A DNA stretch of 64,000 nt, taken from contig NZ_BAABRU010000008.1 of the NCBI RefSeq assembly GCF_039545135.1, positions 1 through 64,000 on the forward strand, given 5' to 3'. This DNA comes from Herpetosiphon gulosus (GTDB lineage Bacteria > Chloroflexota > Chloroflexia > Chloroflexales > Herpetosiphonaceae). Position 1 is the stretch's first letter. Every line of letters starts with the position of its first letter. Under the pieces are notes generated by a model. The model did no database searches. It was not told where the DNA came from and saw nothing but the letters and a program-made list of their open reading frames with translations. A program made the position numbers and the translations under genes. This document shows positions 1 to 7,810 of the stretch, piece after piece.

Positions 1-4
1 AATT

Positions 5-119
5 GGTACGTGTCGAGGTGGTTGTGCCCCACGCTGCTCCATCCCGAACCAGGCCGTGAACGCGACACACACCGAGGCTACTGCAGCACCCGCTGTGGGA
101 ACGTAGGAGGATGCGTACC
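5..119 (+). rRNA. rrf: 5S ribosomal RNA
   Basis: The RNA of the large-subunit central protuberance. The ends pair as helix I (GGTACG at 5-10 with CGTACC at 114-119). The conserved loop region CATCCCGAACCAGG, the ACCGAGGCTACTGCAG segment and GTGGGAACGTAGG all sit in 5S order. Total length is about 115 nt, normal for the family. A Rho-independent terminator follows directly, so this is the last gene of an rRNA operon whose 16S and 23S genes would lie before the window. Exact mature ends could differ by a few bases. Confidence 0.93.
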
Positions 120-126
120 GCTCCAC

Positions 127-164
127 AAAGACTCTGTTGGTAATCCAACGGAGTCTTTTGTTTT
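127..164 (+). terminator. Rho-independent terminator of the rRNA operon
   Basis: A 14-bp stem (127-140 with 145-158, one G-T pair) with loop TAAT is followed by TTGTTTT. It lies eight bases beyond the 5S gene. Confidence 0.9.
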
Positions 165-173
165 AGTAAGTAT

Positions 174-208
174 AAAAAAAGCTCCTTGATTCAAATCAAG
201 GAGCTTTT
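174..208 (-). terminator. Terminator after ricT
   Basis: The hairpin AAAAGCTCCTTGAT/ATCAAGGAGCTTTT (177-190 and 195-208) has the loop TCAA. The A-run at 174-180 reads as a U-run on the minus strand, so it terminates the ricT transcript five bases past its stop codon. It may also act weakly on the plus strand. Confidence 0.88.
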
Positions 209-212
209 GTAT

Positions 213-1715
213 TTAACTACGGCGTTTACGGCGGCGCGGTGAGCGGCGCTCGTTCGGGTTGGCCTCAGGCGTAGCTAGCTCTGAATTTGGTTTTTCAGCT
301 GTAGATGGCTTGTTTGGTGCTGCTTGTTGTTGGCCTTGATGATTGCCATTACCACCATTGCTGCGCCGTCGGCGGCGATTTGGTTGCTTTGGTTCATCAG
401 GGTCATTCGTAGAGGGCTGACGACCGCGCGGAGTAAGTTGCTCAGGCACGCCACCAAGCGATTGCTGCCGTACTGTCGCGGGTAGTTTTGGTCGCTCGGG
501 CGTTGGAGTTGTATCGCCTTTGCGCTTGAAGGCATGGCGTGGTTTGCGTTCGCTTGGCTCGTTGCTTGATGTTGGGGCTGGGTTAGCCTCAGCATTGGCC
601 GCCTCTGAACGATTAAAGCGTTTCTGGCGCTCTGCTCGGTCAAAACGTGGACGTTGCTCGTTCGGGTTTGGACGTTGTTCGCGTGGCTCTGGGTTTGGCC
701 GCGCCTGTTGGGCTGGTTTGGGTCGTGGTTTAGGTTTATCGCCTGAACTTTCAGGATCTTCCTCGAAGGAGCGTAGCTCATCCAAGCCCCAATCTTCGTT
801 ATCCCAGTTGTTCAGCGTTGATTTAATCGTTTCGCCAACTGGACGGTTGAAGCGTTTTTGGGCGATTGGCGCTGCTTCGCCTTGTTCGAGCCGTTCGCGG
901 GCAATCGCCCCAGCCGCGCCTGTCAGGGTTTCAAGTTGATCAGCTTTGAAATCGTGGTAATTGCTTTCAATATCAACCGTAACGGTTTCGCGAATCGTAT
1001 TGACCGCAACCACATAGCCAATGCCTTCGGGGGTTTTGACCTGTTCTCCGCGGGTTGGTAGTTCGGCCTTAATCTCAAGATATTGCTCTTGTTCATACGA
1101 AAGACAGCAGAGTAAACGCCCACAAACCCCCGAAATTTTCGATGGATTGAGTGGCAAATCTTGATCTTTGGCCATTTTGACCGAAACTCGGGCAAAATCG
1201 GGCAAGAAGGTCGAGCAACACAATGGCCGGCCACATGGGCCTAATCCACCCAACAGTTTAGCCTCATCGCGTGCCCCAATTTGACGTAATTCGATCCGCG
1301 CATGGAAAATTCGCGCTAGCTCGCGCACTAAATGGCGAAAATCAACCCGCTGCTGCGAGGTGAAATAGATCGTCAAACGGGTGCCATCAAAATTCCAATC
1401 GCTGCGAATCAGGCGCATCGGTAAGCGATGCACGCTAATTCGTTCGGCACAAATGCGCAAGACATCATCGCGACGCTCAGCCAGCACCCGCATGCGATCG
1501 TAATCTTCAGTGGTCGGCTGGCGAATCACAGGTTTGAGTTCGGCAATCAAATCAGAATCAGGCAGATCTTCGATTGGTGCTGCCACTTTGCCGAGTTCTA
1601 GCCCACGTACCGTTTCAACCACCACGGCATCGCCTAGCTCTAAATGATGTTGATTAGGGTCAAAATGATAAATTTTGCCCGAATCTTTAAACTTAACTCC
1701 AACAACCAAGGGCAT
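213..1715 (-). CDS. ricT: PSP1/RicT family iron-sulfur protein
   Basis: A 500-residue PSP1-domain protein of the RicT (YaaT) family. In Bacillus, RicT works with RicA and RicF as an iron-sulfur complex that promotes RNase Y-dependent mRNA maturation; that role here is family knowledge, not shown. The sequence shows the diagnostic cysteine clusters CGRPLCC (Cys161, 166, 167) and CGRLLCC (Cys198, 203, 204) in the conserved N-terminal 280 residues. Residues from about 300 to the end are a Pro/Asn/Arg/Lys-rich disordered tail ending in a basic RRSPRRRKRRS stretch, which could bind RNA. That tail makes it much longer than the usual ~275-residue protein. The start is supported by AGGATA about seven bases upstream. 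Confidence 0.9.
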   Translation of the reverse strand: MPLVVGVKFKDSGKIYHFDPNQHHLELGDAVVVETVRGLELGKVAAPIEDLPDSDLIAELKPVIRQPTTEDYDRMRVLAERRDDVLRICAERISVHRLPMRLIRSDWNFDGTRLTIYFTSQQRVDFRHLVRELARIFHARIELRQIGARDEAKLLGGLGPCGRPLCCSTFLPDFARVSVKMAKDQDLPLNPSKISGVCGRLLCCLSYEQEQYLEIKAELPTRGEQVKTPEGIGYVVAVNTIRETVTVDIESNYHDFKADQLETLTGAAGAIARERLEQGEAAPIAQKRFNRPVGETIKSTLNNWDNEDWGLDELRSFEEDPESSGDKPKPRPKPAQQARPNPEPREQRPNPNEQRPRFDRAERQKRFNRSEAANAEANPAPTSSNEPSERKPRHAFKRKGDTTPTPERPKLPATVRQQSLGGVPEQLTPRGRQPSTNDPDEPKQPNRRRRRSNGGNGNHQGQQQAAPNKPSTAEKPNSELATPEANPNERRSPRRRKRRS

Positions 1716-1732
1716 AGATCTATCCTAAAAAG

Positions 1733-1890
1733 TATGAAGGATGAAGAAGGAAGAATATTAAAACTATCGGAATCTTGCCATGATTAATCAGCGTAGATAG
1801 TTGTACAATCCTAGAAATGAGTGCTTGAAATACGTGATTAAAGCGATTTGTGAGGGATTCATCCTTCATCCCTCATCCTTCATCCTTATA
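1733..1890. repeat. Inverted GGATGAAG-type tandem repeats
   Basis: The gap between ricT and the cyclase gene holds ATGAAGGATGAAGAAGGA at about 1734-1751. The opposite-strand version (CATCCTTCATCCCTCATCC and onward) lies at about 1859-1887. The same degenerate 8-9-mer recurs near 11.4 kb and 13.4 kb. No gene is seen in the gap. Confidence 0.7.
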
Positions 1891-1895
1891 AATAA

Positions 1896-3437
1896 TTATC
1901 CTTCAAAGCCTTCGCTTGGGAGGTTTTTCCCCATGACGCGGAAGACTTGGACAGTTAGGGCTTTGCCTTTGAGTTGCAATGGCCCAACTTCCTGTACTTG
2001 ATAGCTCTCACCGAGCTGAGCAATCGTGGCTTCGCTGGTATAGACGCTGTTTGGCTCGGCTTTGCCTTCAAGCCGCGAGGCAGTATTTACGGTGTCGCCA
2101 TGGACAGTATACTCTAAACGTTCGCGTGTGCCGACGAGGCCTGAAATAACCCGCCCAGTGTTAACTCCAATTCGAATGCGGAAGTGTTTGCTGGCATCAA
2201 TTTTGGCCATAAGCTTTTGATGTTGCACCAGCATATCTAGCGCTGTGTCGATTGCACGTTGGGCGTGATCTTCATAATACACGGGAGCGCCAAAAAGCGC
2301 CATGATTCCATCACCAATAAATTTATCGAGTGTGCCGCCATGCTCGAAAATTACATCGGTCATGACGCTTAGATATTCGTTTAAGAGGTTTTGTAGCTCC
2401 AGCGGCGGCAAGGTTTCAGTCATCGTGGTAAAACCTTGAATATCCGAGAACAACACACTAGCATCTTGTTCAACTGGTTTCATGAAAATTTCGCCAGTTT
2501 CGTTAATTTGCTGGGCCACGGTTCGCGCTACGTCGGGCGAGAGAAAACGGGCATATTGTTGACGTAATTTTTCTTCGTTGCGAATTTGGTCGGTCAGATT
2601 GGCCCGCTCGATGCCCAGCGAGGCTTGATAGGCTACTGCTGTCAATAATTCGCGATCGCGGATGCTAAACCGCTCCAAACCAGGGCTATCAAGGTGAACC
2701 AAACCCAAAACGCCAGCTCTACCAATTAAAGGTACACACAATACCGAGTGAATATTTTGGCTGATAATGCTATCCTGTGAGCCAAATTCCACCCGCGCAT
2801 CGGATGTGAGCAACGCCACGCCTTCGCGCAACACGCGCCGCGCAATCGTCGAGCTAATTGTCAGCGATTGGGTTTCGCTCGGCGCTCGGACGACCATCGG
2901 CACCAGCCCATCTTGGCGGGTCATCAACAATAAACCCCGTTCGGCGGGAACCAAACGCAGCACTTCATCCATAATCGTGTCGAGCAATTCGCCCAAATCA
3001 AGAATCATGTTGAGGCGGCTGCTGACTTGATAGAAATTTTGTAAAATATCATTAGCATCAAGGTTGAGTTCGGGGAGCTTGCCCGATGAGACTGAGCGAC
3101 TGTTGCTTTGCAGCGGCACAAGCTCTTCATCGGAGATAATCACGCTGGCCGCAGCTCGATCATCAAATTTAAGCTCGAATGGCCCGATGCTAATTAAATC
3201 ATTAGCTCGCAGAGCAGCTTCCTTCACCCGTAGCCCATTGACGAACGTGCCGTTGGAACTGCCAGTATCGCGCACGAAAATATCGCGACCCCGGGTTTCA
3301 AGCGAGGCGTGATGGCGTGAAACATGCGGGTGATTCAATACAATATCGTTTTGCCGCGAACGACCAATTTGTAGGCCGCGGCTGGTAATTGGAATATTCA
3401 GCGATTGCCCATCGATGGTCGCAAGCAAACGTGCCAT
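1896..3437 (-). CDS. FHA-GAF-class III adenylate cyclase
   Basis: A soluble 513-residue signalling protein that should make cAMP from ATP. Residues 1-100 form an FHA phosphothreonine-binding domain (GRSRQNDIVL, VSRHHA, SSNGTFVNG). Residues 145-285 are a GAF domain, probably a small-ligand sensor. Residues 325-500 are the cyclase domain, with metal-binding Asp332 (FSDIQGFT) and Asp376 (KFIGDGIM), adenine-selecting Lys372 and Asp448 (HGDTV), and transition-state Asn451/Arg455 (NTASRLEG). All catalytic residues are present and the Lys/Asp pair favours ATP over GTP. The start has AGGAAAG about eight bases upstream. It stands alone with its own promoter region, so the phosphorylated partner read by the FHA domain is unknown. 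Confidence 0.9.
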   Translation of the reverse strand: MARLLATIDGQSLNIPITSRGLQIGRSRQNDIVLNHPHVSRHHASLETRGRDIFVRDTGSSNGTFVNGLRVKEAALRANDLISIGPFELKFDDRAAASVIISDEELVPLQSNSRSVSSGKLPELNLDANDILQNFYQVSSRLNMILDLGELLDTIMDEVLRLVPAERGLLLMTRQDGLVPMVVRAPSETQSLTISSTIARRVLREGVALLTSDARVEFGSQDSIISQNIHSVLCVPLIGRAGVLGLVHLDSPGLERFSIRDRELLTAVAYQASLGIERANLTDQIRNEEKLRQQYARFLSPDVARTVAQQINETGEIFMKPVEQDASVLFSDIQGFTTMTETLPPLELQNLLNEYLSVMTDVIFEHGGTLDKFIGDGIMALFGAPVYYEDHAQRAIDTALDMLVQHQKLMAKIDASKHFRIRIGVNTGRVISGLVGTRERLEYTVHGDTVNTASRLEGKAEPNSVYTSEATIAQLGESYQVQEVGPLQLKGKALTVQVFRVMGKNLPSEGFEG

Positions 3438-3716
3438 GAAGTTCTTTCCTACTAGGTTGTTGCCTGATCAATGTGTGTGCAGTATAGCAGATGGCGCAAC
3501 CATTAGACAGCAGGAGTTTGCCAATTGTTGCTCACCCATAGGCAGGATTTTGCGGCGATCTGGCAACAATAATTCACATATATTCAATCATTAAAAGGTT
3601 GTAAAAAAGGCTGTTCTGTCAGATTGTTGGTGGTGAAACGCTAACAATGAACTTGGCTTGGTTAACGGATCTCTGCCTAATTGTTGGCGAATTGCTCGGT
3701 TGCTCGGCGGGCAACG

Positions 3717-3757
3717 TGCTATAATCGGACTGTGGGATCAACCATAGCACTAGGAGG
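3717..3757 (+). promoter_or_regulatory. Extended -10 promoter and strong RBS of the ROK gene
   Basis: TGCTATAAT (TG at 3717-3718, TATAAT at 3720-3725) is an extended -10 element with no good -35. AGGAGG at 3752-3757 is six bases before the ATG and fixes the start. The remaining 3438-3716 region between the divergent genes holds no ORF that looks real. Confidence 0.7.
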
Positions 3758-3763
3758 TGTTCA

Positions 3764-4720
3764 ATGACTGAACTCTGGAATAGCCTTAAGCAACAAATTG
3801 CCCAGCACAATTGGGGATTATTTGGGCCAACGAGCTATGTGCTGGGGGTTGATTTAGGCAGTTATGGCATTCGTGCGGTTGTCACTGATATTTGCGGGCA
3901 ACACCTGTTCCATGCCGCCACTGAGCTTGCTCCCGAAAGCACCGCCACAACCGTGCTTGAACAAAGTTTTAGTTTGATTCACGAATTACTTGAAACCAAT
4001 AATGTGCCAAGTCAGCAGCTGGTGCGGATTGGTGTAGGCTTTGGTGGTCCAGTTGATGCGTTACGTGGGGTTACCCGCCGTTCATATCGCATGCCTGGTT
4101 GGAACGATTTAAATGTTTGCGAGCAATTTGAAGCTGCTTTTGATGCCCAAACCCTGATCGAAAATGATGCGAGCTTGATTGCTTTTGGCGAATATATGTT
4201 TGGTGCTGGTCGCGATGTCCAAGATTTGTATTATTTGCATTTGAGCACCGGCGTTGGTAGCGGTTTGGTGCTGAATGGTCAACTGCATCGTGGCATAACC
4301 ACCAGTGCAGGCGAAATCGGTCATGCTCGTTATTCCTTGAACCATCAGCGCGAAATTGAAGATTTGCTCTCGATTCGCGGTTTATTGGCGCGTGCCAACG
4401 AACTTGGCCTACACACCGATGATCTTGATGTGTTGTTCAACGATGCTAATGCTGGAGCCAAGACTATTAGTGAAGCGGTTGAGGTACTTGGTTTAGGCTT
4501 AGCTGGTGTGGTGCAATTGCTTGATCCTGCCTTGTTGGTGCTTGGCGGGATTGTGACGCGCAAGGGTGGTGATGCGCTGTGCAGCGCGGTCGAAACTCAG
4601 GTTAATCAATTAATTAGTCCAACGCCACAGCGCCATATTGCGGTTGTGCACTCGTTGTTGGGAGCCGAAGCAGTGGCGATTGGTGGTTTGGCCTTGGCTT
4701 TGCAAAGTCTCAATCAATAG
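3764..4720 (+). CDS. ROK-family sugar kinase-like protein lacking the zinc motif
   Basis: A 318-residue actin-like ATPase-fold protein of the ROK family (glucokinases, N-acetyl-sugar kinases and related repressors). No DNA-binding helix-turn-helix is present, so it should be an enzyme rather than a repressor. The phosphate-1 loop is DLGSYGIRAVVTD (residue 30 on). The catalytic base is Asp135 in IENDAS, and STGVGSG supplies the second phosphate loop. The ROK hallmark GEIGH (183-187) is there, but the following cysteine zinc site (CxCGxxGCxE) is absent: the segment reads ARYSLNHQREIEDLLS. An N-terminal stretch of about 25 residues precedes the fold. Substrate is unknown and activity is uncertain. 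Confidence 0.82.
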   Translation: MTELWNSLKQQIAQHNWGLFGPTSYVLGVDLGSYGIRAVVTDICGQHLFHAATELAPESTATTVLEQSFSLIHELLETNNVPSQQLVRIGVGFGGPVDALRGVTRRSYRMPGWNDLNVCEQFEAAFDAQTLIENDASLIAFGEYMFGAGRDVQDLYYLHLSTGVGSGLVLNGQLHRGITTSAGEIGHARYSLNHQREIEDLLSIRGLLARANELGLHTDDLDVLFNDANAGAKTISEAVEVLGLGLAGVVQLLDPALLVLGGIVTRKGGDALCSAVETQVNQLISPTPQRHIAVVHSLLGAEAVAIGGLALALQSLNQ

Positions 4721-4723
4721 ATG

Positions 4724-4821
4724 CCCTCACCCCCCTCATCCCGCATACAGGAGAGGGAGAATACAGAAAACGCCCCTCGCCTGCCGCAGTGGGAGAGTGG
4801 TTGGGGTGAGGGAACTTAGCA
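4724..4821. repeat. REP-like intergenic element with terminal CCCTCACCCC/GGGGTGAGGG
   Basis: The element opens with CCCTCACCCCCCTCATCC and closes with GGTTGGGGTGAGGG, so its ends are inverted repeats. The interior holds CTGCCGCAGTGGGAGAG. A second, longer member lies at 11585-11754. It lies directly after the ROK stop codon. Confidence 0.75.
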
Positions 4822-4829
4822 AAAACCAT

Positions 4830-4864
4830 AACCCCGCCGTAACAATCAATGTTGCGGCGGGGTT
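4830..4864 (-). terminator. Terminator between convergent genes
   Basis: AACCCCGCCG at 4830-4839 pairs with CGGCGGGGTT at 4855-4864. The A-rich flank at 4821-4825 gives a U-run on the minus strand, so it mainly serves the small gene ending at 4880. Confidence 0.75.
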
Positions 4865-4879
4865 GGCGTTGTTTATGGG

Positions 4880-5248
4880 TTAATTATCGCTGCGCAGCGA
4901 GCTGCCTTGGGGTTTGAGCTGTGGCGCGTTATCATCGTGCAGCTCGTGGCGGTCGATTGGCTGCGGCGCTGGATTGCCTGCCAGTTGTGGTGGTACAGCC
5001 TGTGGGCGCTCTTTGCCAGCGGTTGTAGCAGGTTGATCGTGAGCATGGCCATGTTGCTCGGCTAAAAAGGCTTGATGAGCAGGATTTTTGGCTGCTTCAG
5101 CCGCCTCTTCGGCAATGTGGTTGAGCATAGGCGCAACAACTTTTTCAAGTTGCTCGTGTTTGGCTGCAATAACTGCATTTTTGCGTTCAAACGCCGCGCG
5201 TTCAGTGGCGACAACTTCAGGGCTAAAGTGACGTTTATGCTCAGTCAT
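4880..5248 (-). CDS. Small charged protein of unknown function
   Basis: I do not recognise this 122-residue protein. It begins MTEHKRHFSPEVVATERAAF, has an Ala/Glu/Lys-rich amphipathic stretch (about 10-65) likely to be helical or coiled-coil, then a Gly/Pro/Gln/His-rich tail with several histidines (HGHAHD, DRHELHDD). No signal peptide or membrane segment is seen. The start is set by AAGGAGGA seven bases upstream of the ATG at 5248; an in-frame extension to 5320 reads through that RBS and is unlikely. It is monocistronic between a convergent ROK gene and the reductase/oxidase operon. Confidence 0.7.
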   Translation of the reverse strand: MTEHKRHFSPEVVATERAAFERKNAVIAAKHEQLEKVVAPMLNHIAEEAAEAAKNPAHQAFLAEQHGHAHDQPATTAGKERPQAVPPQLAGNPAPQPIDRHELHDDNAPQLKPQGSSLRSDN

Positions 5249-5301
5249 ACAATCCTCCTTGATTATGCTGACTCTGAACAAGCAAAGACTATGCCGTGGA
5301 C

Positions 5302-5332
5302 AAAATAAGGACACAGGCATACCTGTGTCCTT
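5302..5332 (-). terminator. Terminator of the oxidase-reductase operon
   Basis: A perfect 11-bp stem, AAGGACACAGG (5307-5317) with CCTGTGTCCTT (5322-5332), has a four-base loop. The flanking AAAAT at 5302-5306 gives a U-run on the minus strand. Confidence 0.85.
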
Positions 5333-5356
5333 GGTGGGGAACCGAGCTAAGCGAGA

Positions 5357-6325
5357 TTAAGCAGTCTTGTCGGCTGCGTGGCTCACTTCTTCAAGCGTGA
5401 GCTTATGAACAAGTAGGTATTCGTAGGCACTGACGGCGGCGCGAACACCATCGCCAATTGCAATTAACACTTGTTCACCAAGAACACTGTTGCTCACATC
5501 GCCAGCGGCAAAGATACCGTGGCAGGGCGAGCTATTATATTCATCGACAATTACAAAGCCATCTTCATCGAGCACATCGACATTGCCATTGTTCAAAAAC
5601 CCAGTATTTGGCTGAATGCCAATATCGACAAATAGCCGATCAACTGGAATATGCTGCAACGACGTGCCACGTTCAATCACAATCTGCTTGACCGAATTGA
5701 TCCCCACGACATCGCGAATGGTGGCTTGGGGAATGATTGTGACATTGGGCATGCGCCGAATGGCATCGACCAAGGGCACTTCGGGCAAATCTTCATCTGG
5801 GCTGACCCAATAGATATGGTTCGAACCTAAGACGATTTCAGCGACCCCGCGAATTGTACGAGGGGTTACGCCATAGACCGCCACCCGTTGGCCTTGGGTT
5901 TGGTGAGCAAAGGTTGTGATTGAATAGCCCAAGCCCACCCCGAACAAATGTTGAATGCCTGGTAAGGGCAAGCGATTGGGAGCTGCACCGCTGGCAACTA
6001 CGACTGAACGGGCATAACGTTCGCCGTATTGTTGGGTATCGACCACAAACATACCATTGGTTTTGCGCAGCCCGACAACCCGATCATTAATGTGGGCGAC
6101 CGACGATTGGTGATTCGAAAGCTGGCTAATCAGCCGTTCCACTAGATCGTGTCCGGGCAGAACGTTGATCGTGCCGTTGACGGTACGGTTGTGCGCCCAG
6201 CCAGCTTTGCCGCCGAGGTCGGCGTAAATCATCAGCGTGCGTAATTGCTTGTTTTGGGCATAAAATGCCGCAGCCAATGCCGATGGTCCGCCGCCAATGA
6301 TCAAAATATCGTACACGATACTCAT
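5357..6325 (-). CDS. Thioredoxin-reductase-like flavoprotein without redox cysteines
   Basis: A 322-residue FAD protein with the thioredoxin reductase fold. The FAD-binding GGGPSA motif is at 11-16 and the C-terminal FAD motif AAGDVS at 273-278. Two family landmarks are missing: the CxxC disulfide is replaced by GLGYSITTF around 131-139, and the second dinucleotide motif GxGxxA is degraded to YGVTPR (151-156). It therefore cannot be a classic thioredoxin reductase. It could use another acceptor or bind NAD(P)H weakly. Its RBS (AGGAG) overlaps the stop codon of the upstream multicopper oxidase gene, so the two are translationally coupled and probably share a task. Confidence 0.83.
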   Translation of the reverse strand: MSIVYDILIIGGGPSALAAAFYAQNKQLRTLMIYADLGGKAGWAHNRTVNGTINVLPGHDLVERLISQLSNHQSSVAHINDRVVGLRKTNGMFVVDTQQYGERYARSVVVASGAAPNRLPLPGIQHLFGVGLGYSITTFAHQTQGQRVAVYGVTPRTIRGVAEIVLGSNHIYWVSPDEDLPEVPLVDAIRRMPNVTIIPQATIRDVVGINSVKQIVIERGTSLQHIPVDRLFVDIGIQPNTGFLNNGNVDVLDEDGFVIVDEYNSSPCHGIFAAGDVSNSVLGEQVLIAIGDGVRAAVSAYEYLLVHKLTLEEVSHAADKTA

Positions 6326-6335
6326 GGTCGCGCTC

Positions 6336-7457
6336 CTATTCGACGATTAGCGCTGTAACCATCCCAAACATGCCGTGTTCGCTTTCGGCGTGTGACAAAA
6401 TGTGGCAGTGGAAGGCCCAGACACCTGGGTCTGTACAATCAACAATCACATCCCAGCGTTCGCCTGGAGCGACGTTGATCGTATCGCACATAAATGGTTG
6501 GGGTAAGTTCCAGCCATCTTTGGCAAACACCAACTGGGGCAAGCCGTGTAAGTGCATTGGGTGAATCATCAAGCCTTCGTTCATATAGCGAATGCGCAGT
6601 TTTTGCCCCAATTTGGCGGTCAAAGGTAGAGTTGCCGGAAAACCTTTGCCGTTGATGGTGAACCCTTGGGCGGTATCATTTAACACCAAGGTATATTCTT
6701 TGTCATAAGCTGGGTCTTGGCTCTTATCTTTTGGCTCGACGATAAATGGCCCAAGCAAGCCCATCGAGACTTGTTTGGTCGAGTTATGATGCGAGTGATA
6801 CATATGTGAGCCAGCGTTGCGAATTGTAAACTCATAGGTATAGGTTGAGCCAGGCGTGATTGGTGGCTGAGTGATAAATGGCACACCATCTTGATTGTTG
6901 GGCACATACAAGCCGTGCCAGTGAACGGCGGTGCTTTCATCAAGATTATTGGTAACCAAGATCTTCACTTTGTCGCCTTCGGTGACGCGAATTTCTGGGC
7001 CAGGCAATTGACCGTTATAGGTCCAAGCTTCAAGTTTGCGGCCTGGTTCAACTTCCCACATAGTTTTTTCGCAGGTCAATTCAAAAACTTTAACATCGCC
7101 TTCCATGCGATATTCGAGTGGTTGCATGCTGAGGCCTTCGGTTTTGGCTGGGAACAGCTTAACCCCGGCTTCATGCATCTTATCCATTTCTTCCCATGCT
7201 TTTAGCCCACTGTCAGTGGTCGGTGTTCCGGCGTTGCCAGTGCTATTATGACCACCATTGCTATGATCGGTGCCTGCGGCAGCGGTCGTGGCACTTGCTG
7301 GTGGTACGGTGGCTGGCTCAACAGTTAGCGCACTTTCGCGGCCACATGCGACCATGGTTCCTGCGGCTGCCGCCATCCCTGTCCAGCGCAAGAAGCTGCG
7401 GCGCGAGGTTGGGGCATTCAATACTTGTTCAATAGGTTGTTGTTCGTTGCGATCCAT
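6336..7457 (-). CDS. Tat-exported two-domain multicopper oxidase
   Basis: A 373-residue extracytoplasmic copper enzyme that oxidises a substrate and reduces O2 to water; the substrate (phenolics, Cu(I) or other metals) cannot be told. The N-terminus has a twin-arginine signal (SRRSFLRW, Arg19-Arg20), then Ala-rich helix and MVAC with Cys38, which suggests a Tat lipoprotein. A Thr/Gly-rich linker runs to about 85. Cupredoxin domain 1 carries HWHG (179-182) and HSH (221-223). Domain 2 carries HPMHLHG (299-305) and HCHILSHAESEHGM (350-363), giving the type 1 and trinuclear copper ligands. With two domains it is shorter than three-domain laccases. It is the first gene of a two-gene operon. Confidence 0.92.
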   Translation of the reverse strand: MDRNEQQPIEQVLNAPTSRRSFLRWTGMAAAAGTMVACGRESALTVEPATVPPASATTAAAGTDHSNGGHNSTGNAGTPTTDSGLKAWEEMDKMHEAGVKLFPAKTEGLSMQPLEYRMEGDVKVFELTCEKTMWEVEPGRKLEAWTYNGQLPGPEIRVTEGDKVKILVTNNLDESTAVHWHGLYVPNNQDGVPFITQPPITPGSTYTYEFTIRNAGSHMYHSHHNSTKQVSMGLLGPFIVEPKDKSQDPAYDKEYTLVLNDTAQGFTINGKGFPATLPLTAKLGQKLRIRYMNEGLMIHPMHLHGLPQLVFAKDGWNLPQPFMCDTINVAPGERWDVIVDCTDPGVWAFHCHILSHAESEHGMFGMVTALIVE

Positions 7458-7559
7458 GATCGTGTGTCCCCCTAAATTACACGGTATATCGTCCTTGATA
7501 TGGATGTAGTGTACTTGCCAATGCCCAGCCCAAACTATAAGATTTGTCTACCGTTCGTT

Positions 7560-7745
7560 GTTGTTTGGCTACTTTTGGGTTGAGGGGGCAGTTTTCAGGG
7601 GTTAGGGGCTAGGGTTAAGAACATAGAACATAGAGCAAAGAACATAGGACGTATGGCTATTGGCTGAGGGCTATCGGCTATCGGAACATTCTTCGTGTTA
7701 TTCGTGCAATTCGTGGCTAAAAAATCTACCTTCGTGGTTAAATAA
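7560..7745. repeat. Modular degenerate intergenic repeat (locus 1)
   Basis: This non-coding stretch contains, read on the plus strand, a GGGGCTAGGG/GAACATAGAACATAG block, then GGCTATTGGCTGAGGGCTATCGG, then CTTCGTGTTATTCGTGCAATTCGTGG. The reverse complement has the same block order as the loci at 39.5 kb and 61.7 kb. The rest of 7458-7559 is the promoter region of the oxidase operon, without a clear consensus promoter. Confidence 0.65.
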
Positions 7746-7784
7746 AACGCCCCAACACCACCCAAAACTGGGTGATGCTGGGGC
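7744..7784 (-). terminator. Terminator of the USP gene
   Basis: GCCCC at 7749-7753 pairs with GGGGC at 7780-7784, and the inner stem continues through CACCCA/TGGGTG with two mismatches. AAAA at 7744-7747 is the minus-strand U-run. Confidence 0.8.
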
Positions 7785-7810
7785 AGTGCTTCCCTCTCCA
7801 CGAAAAAAGT

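Noticed and set aside
5811-5836. GTTCGAACC resembling a tRNA T-arm
   Set aside because: It lies inside the flavoprotein coding region and no cloverleaf can be built around it.
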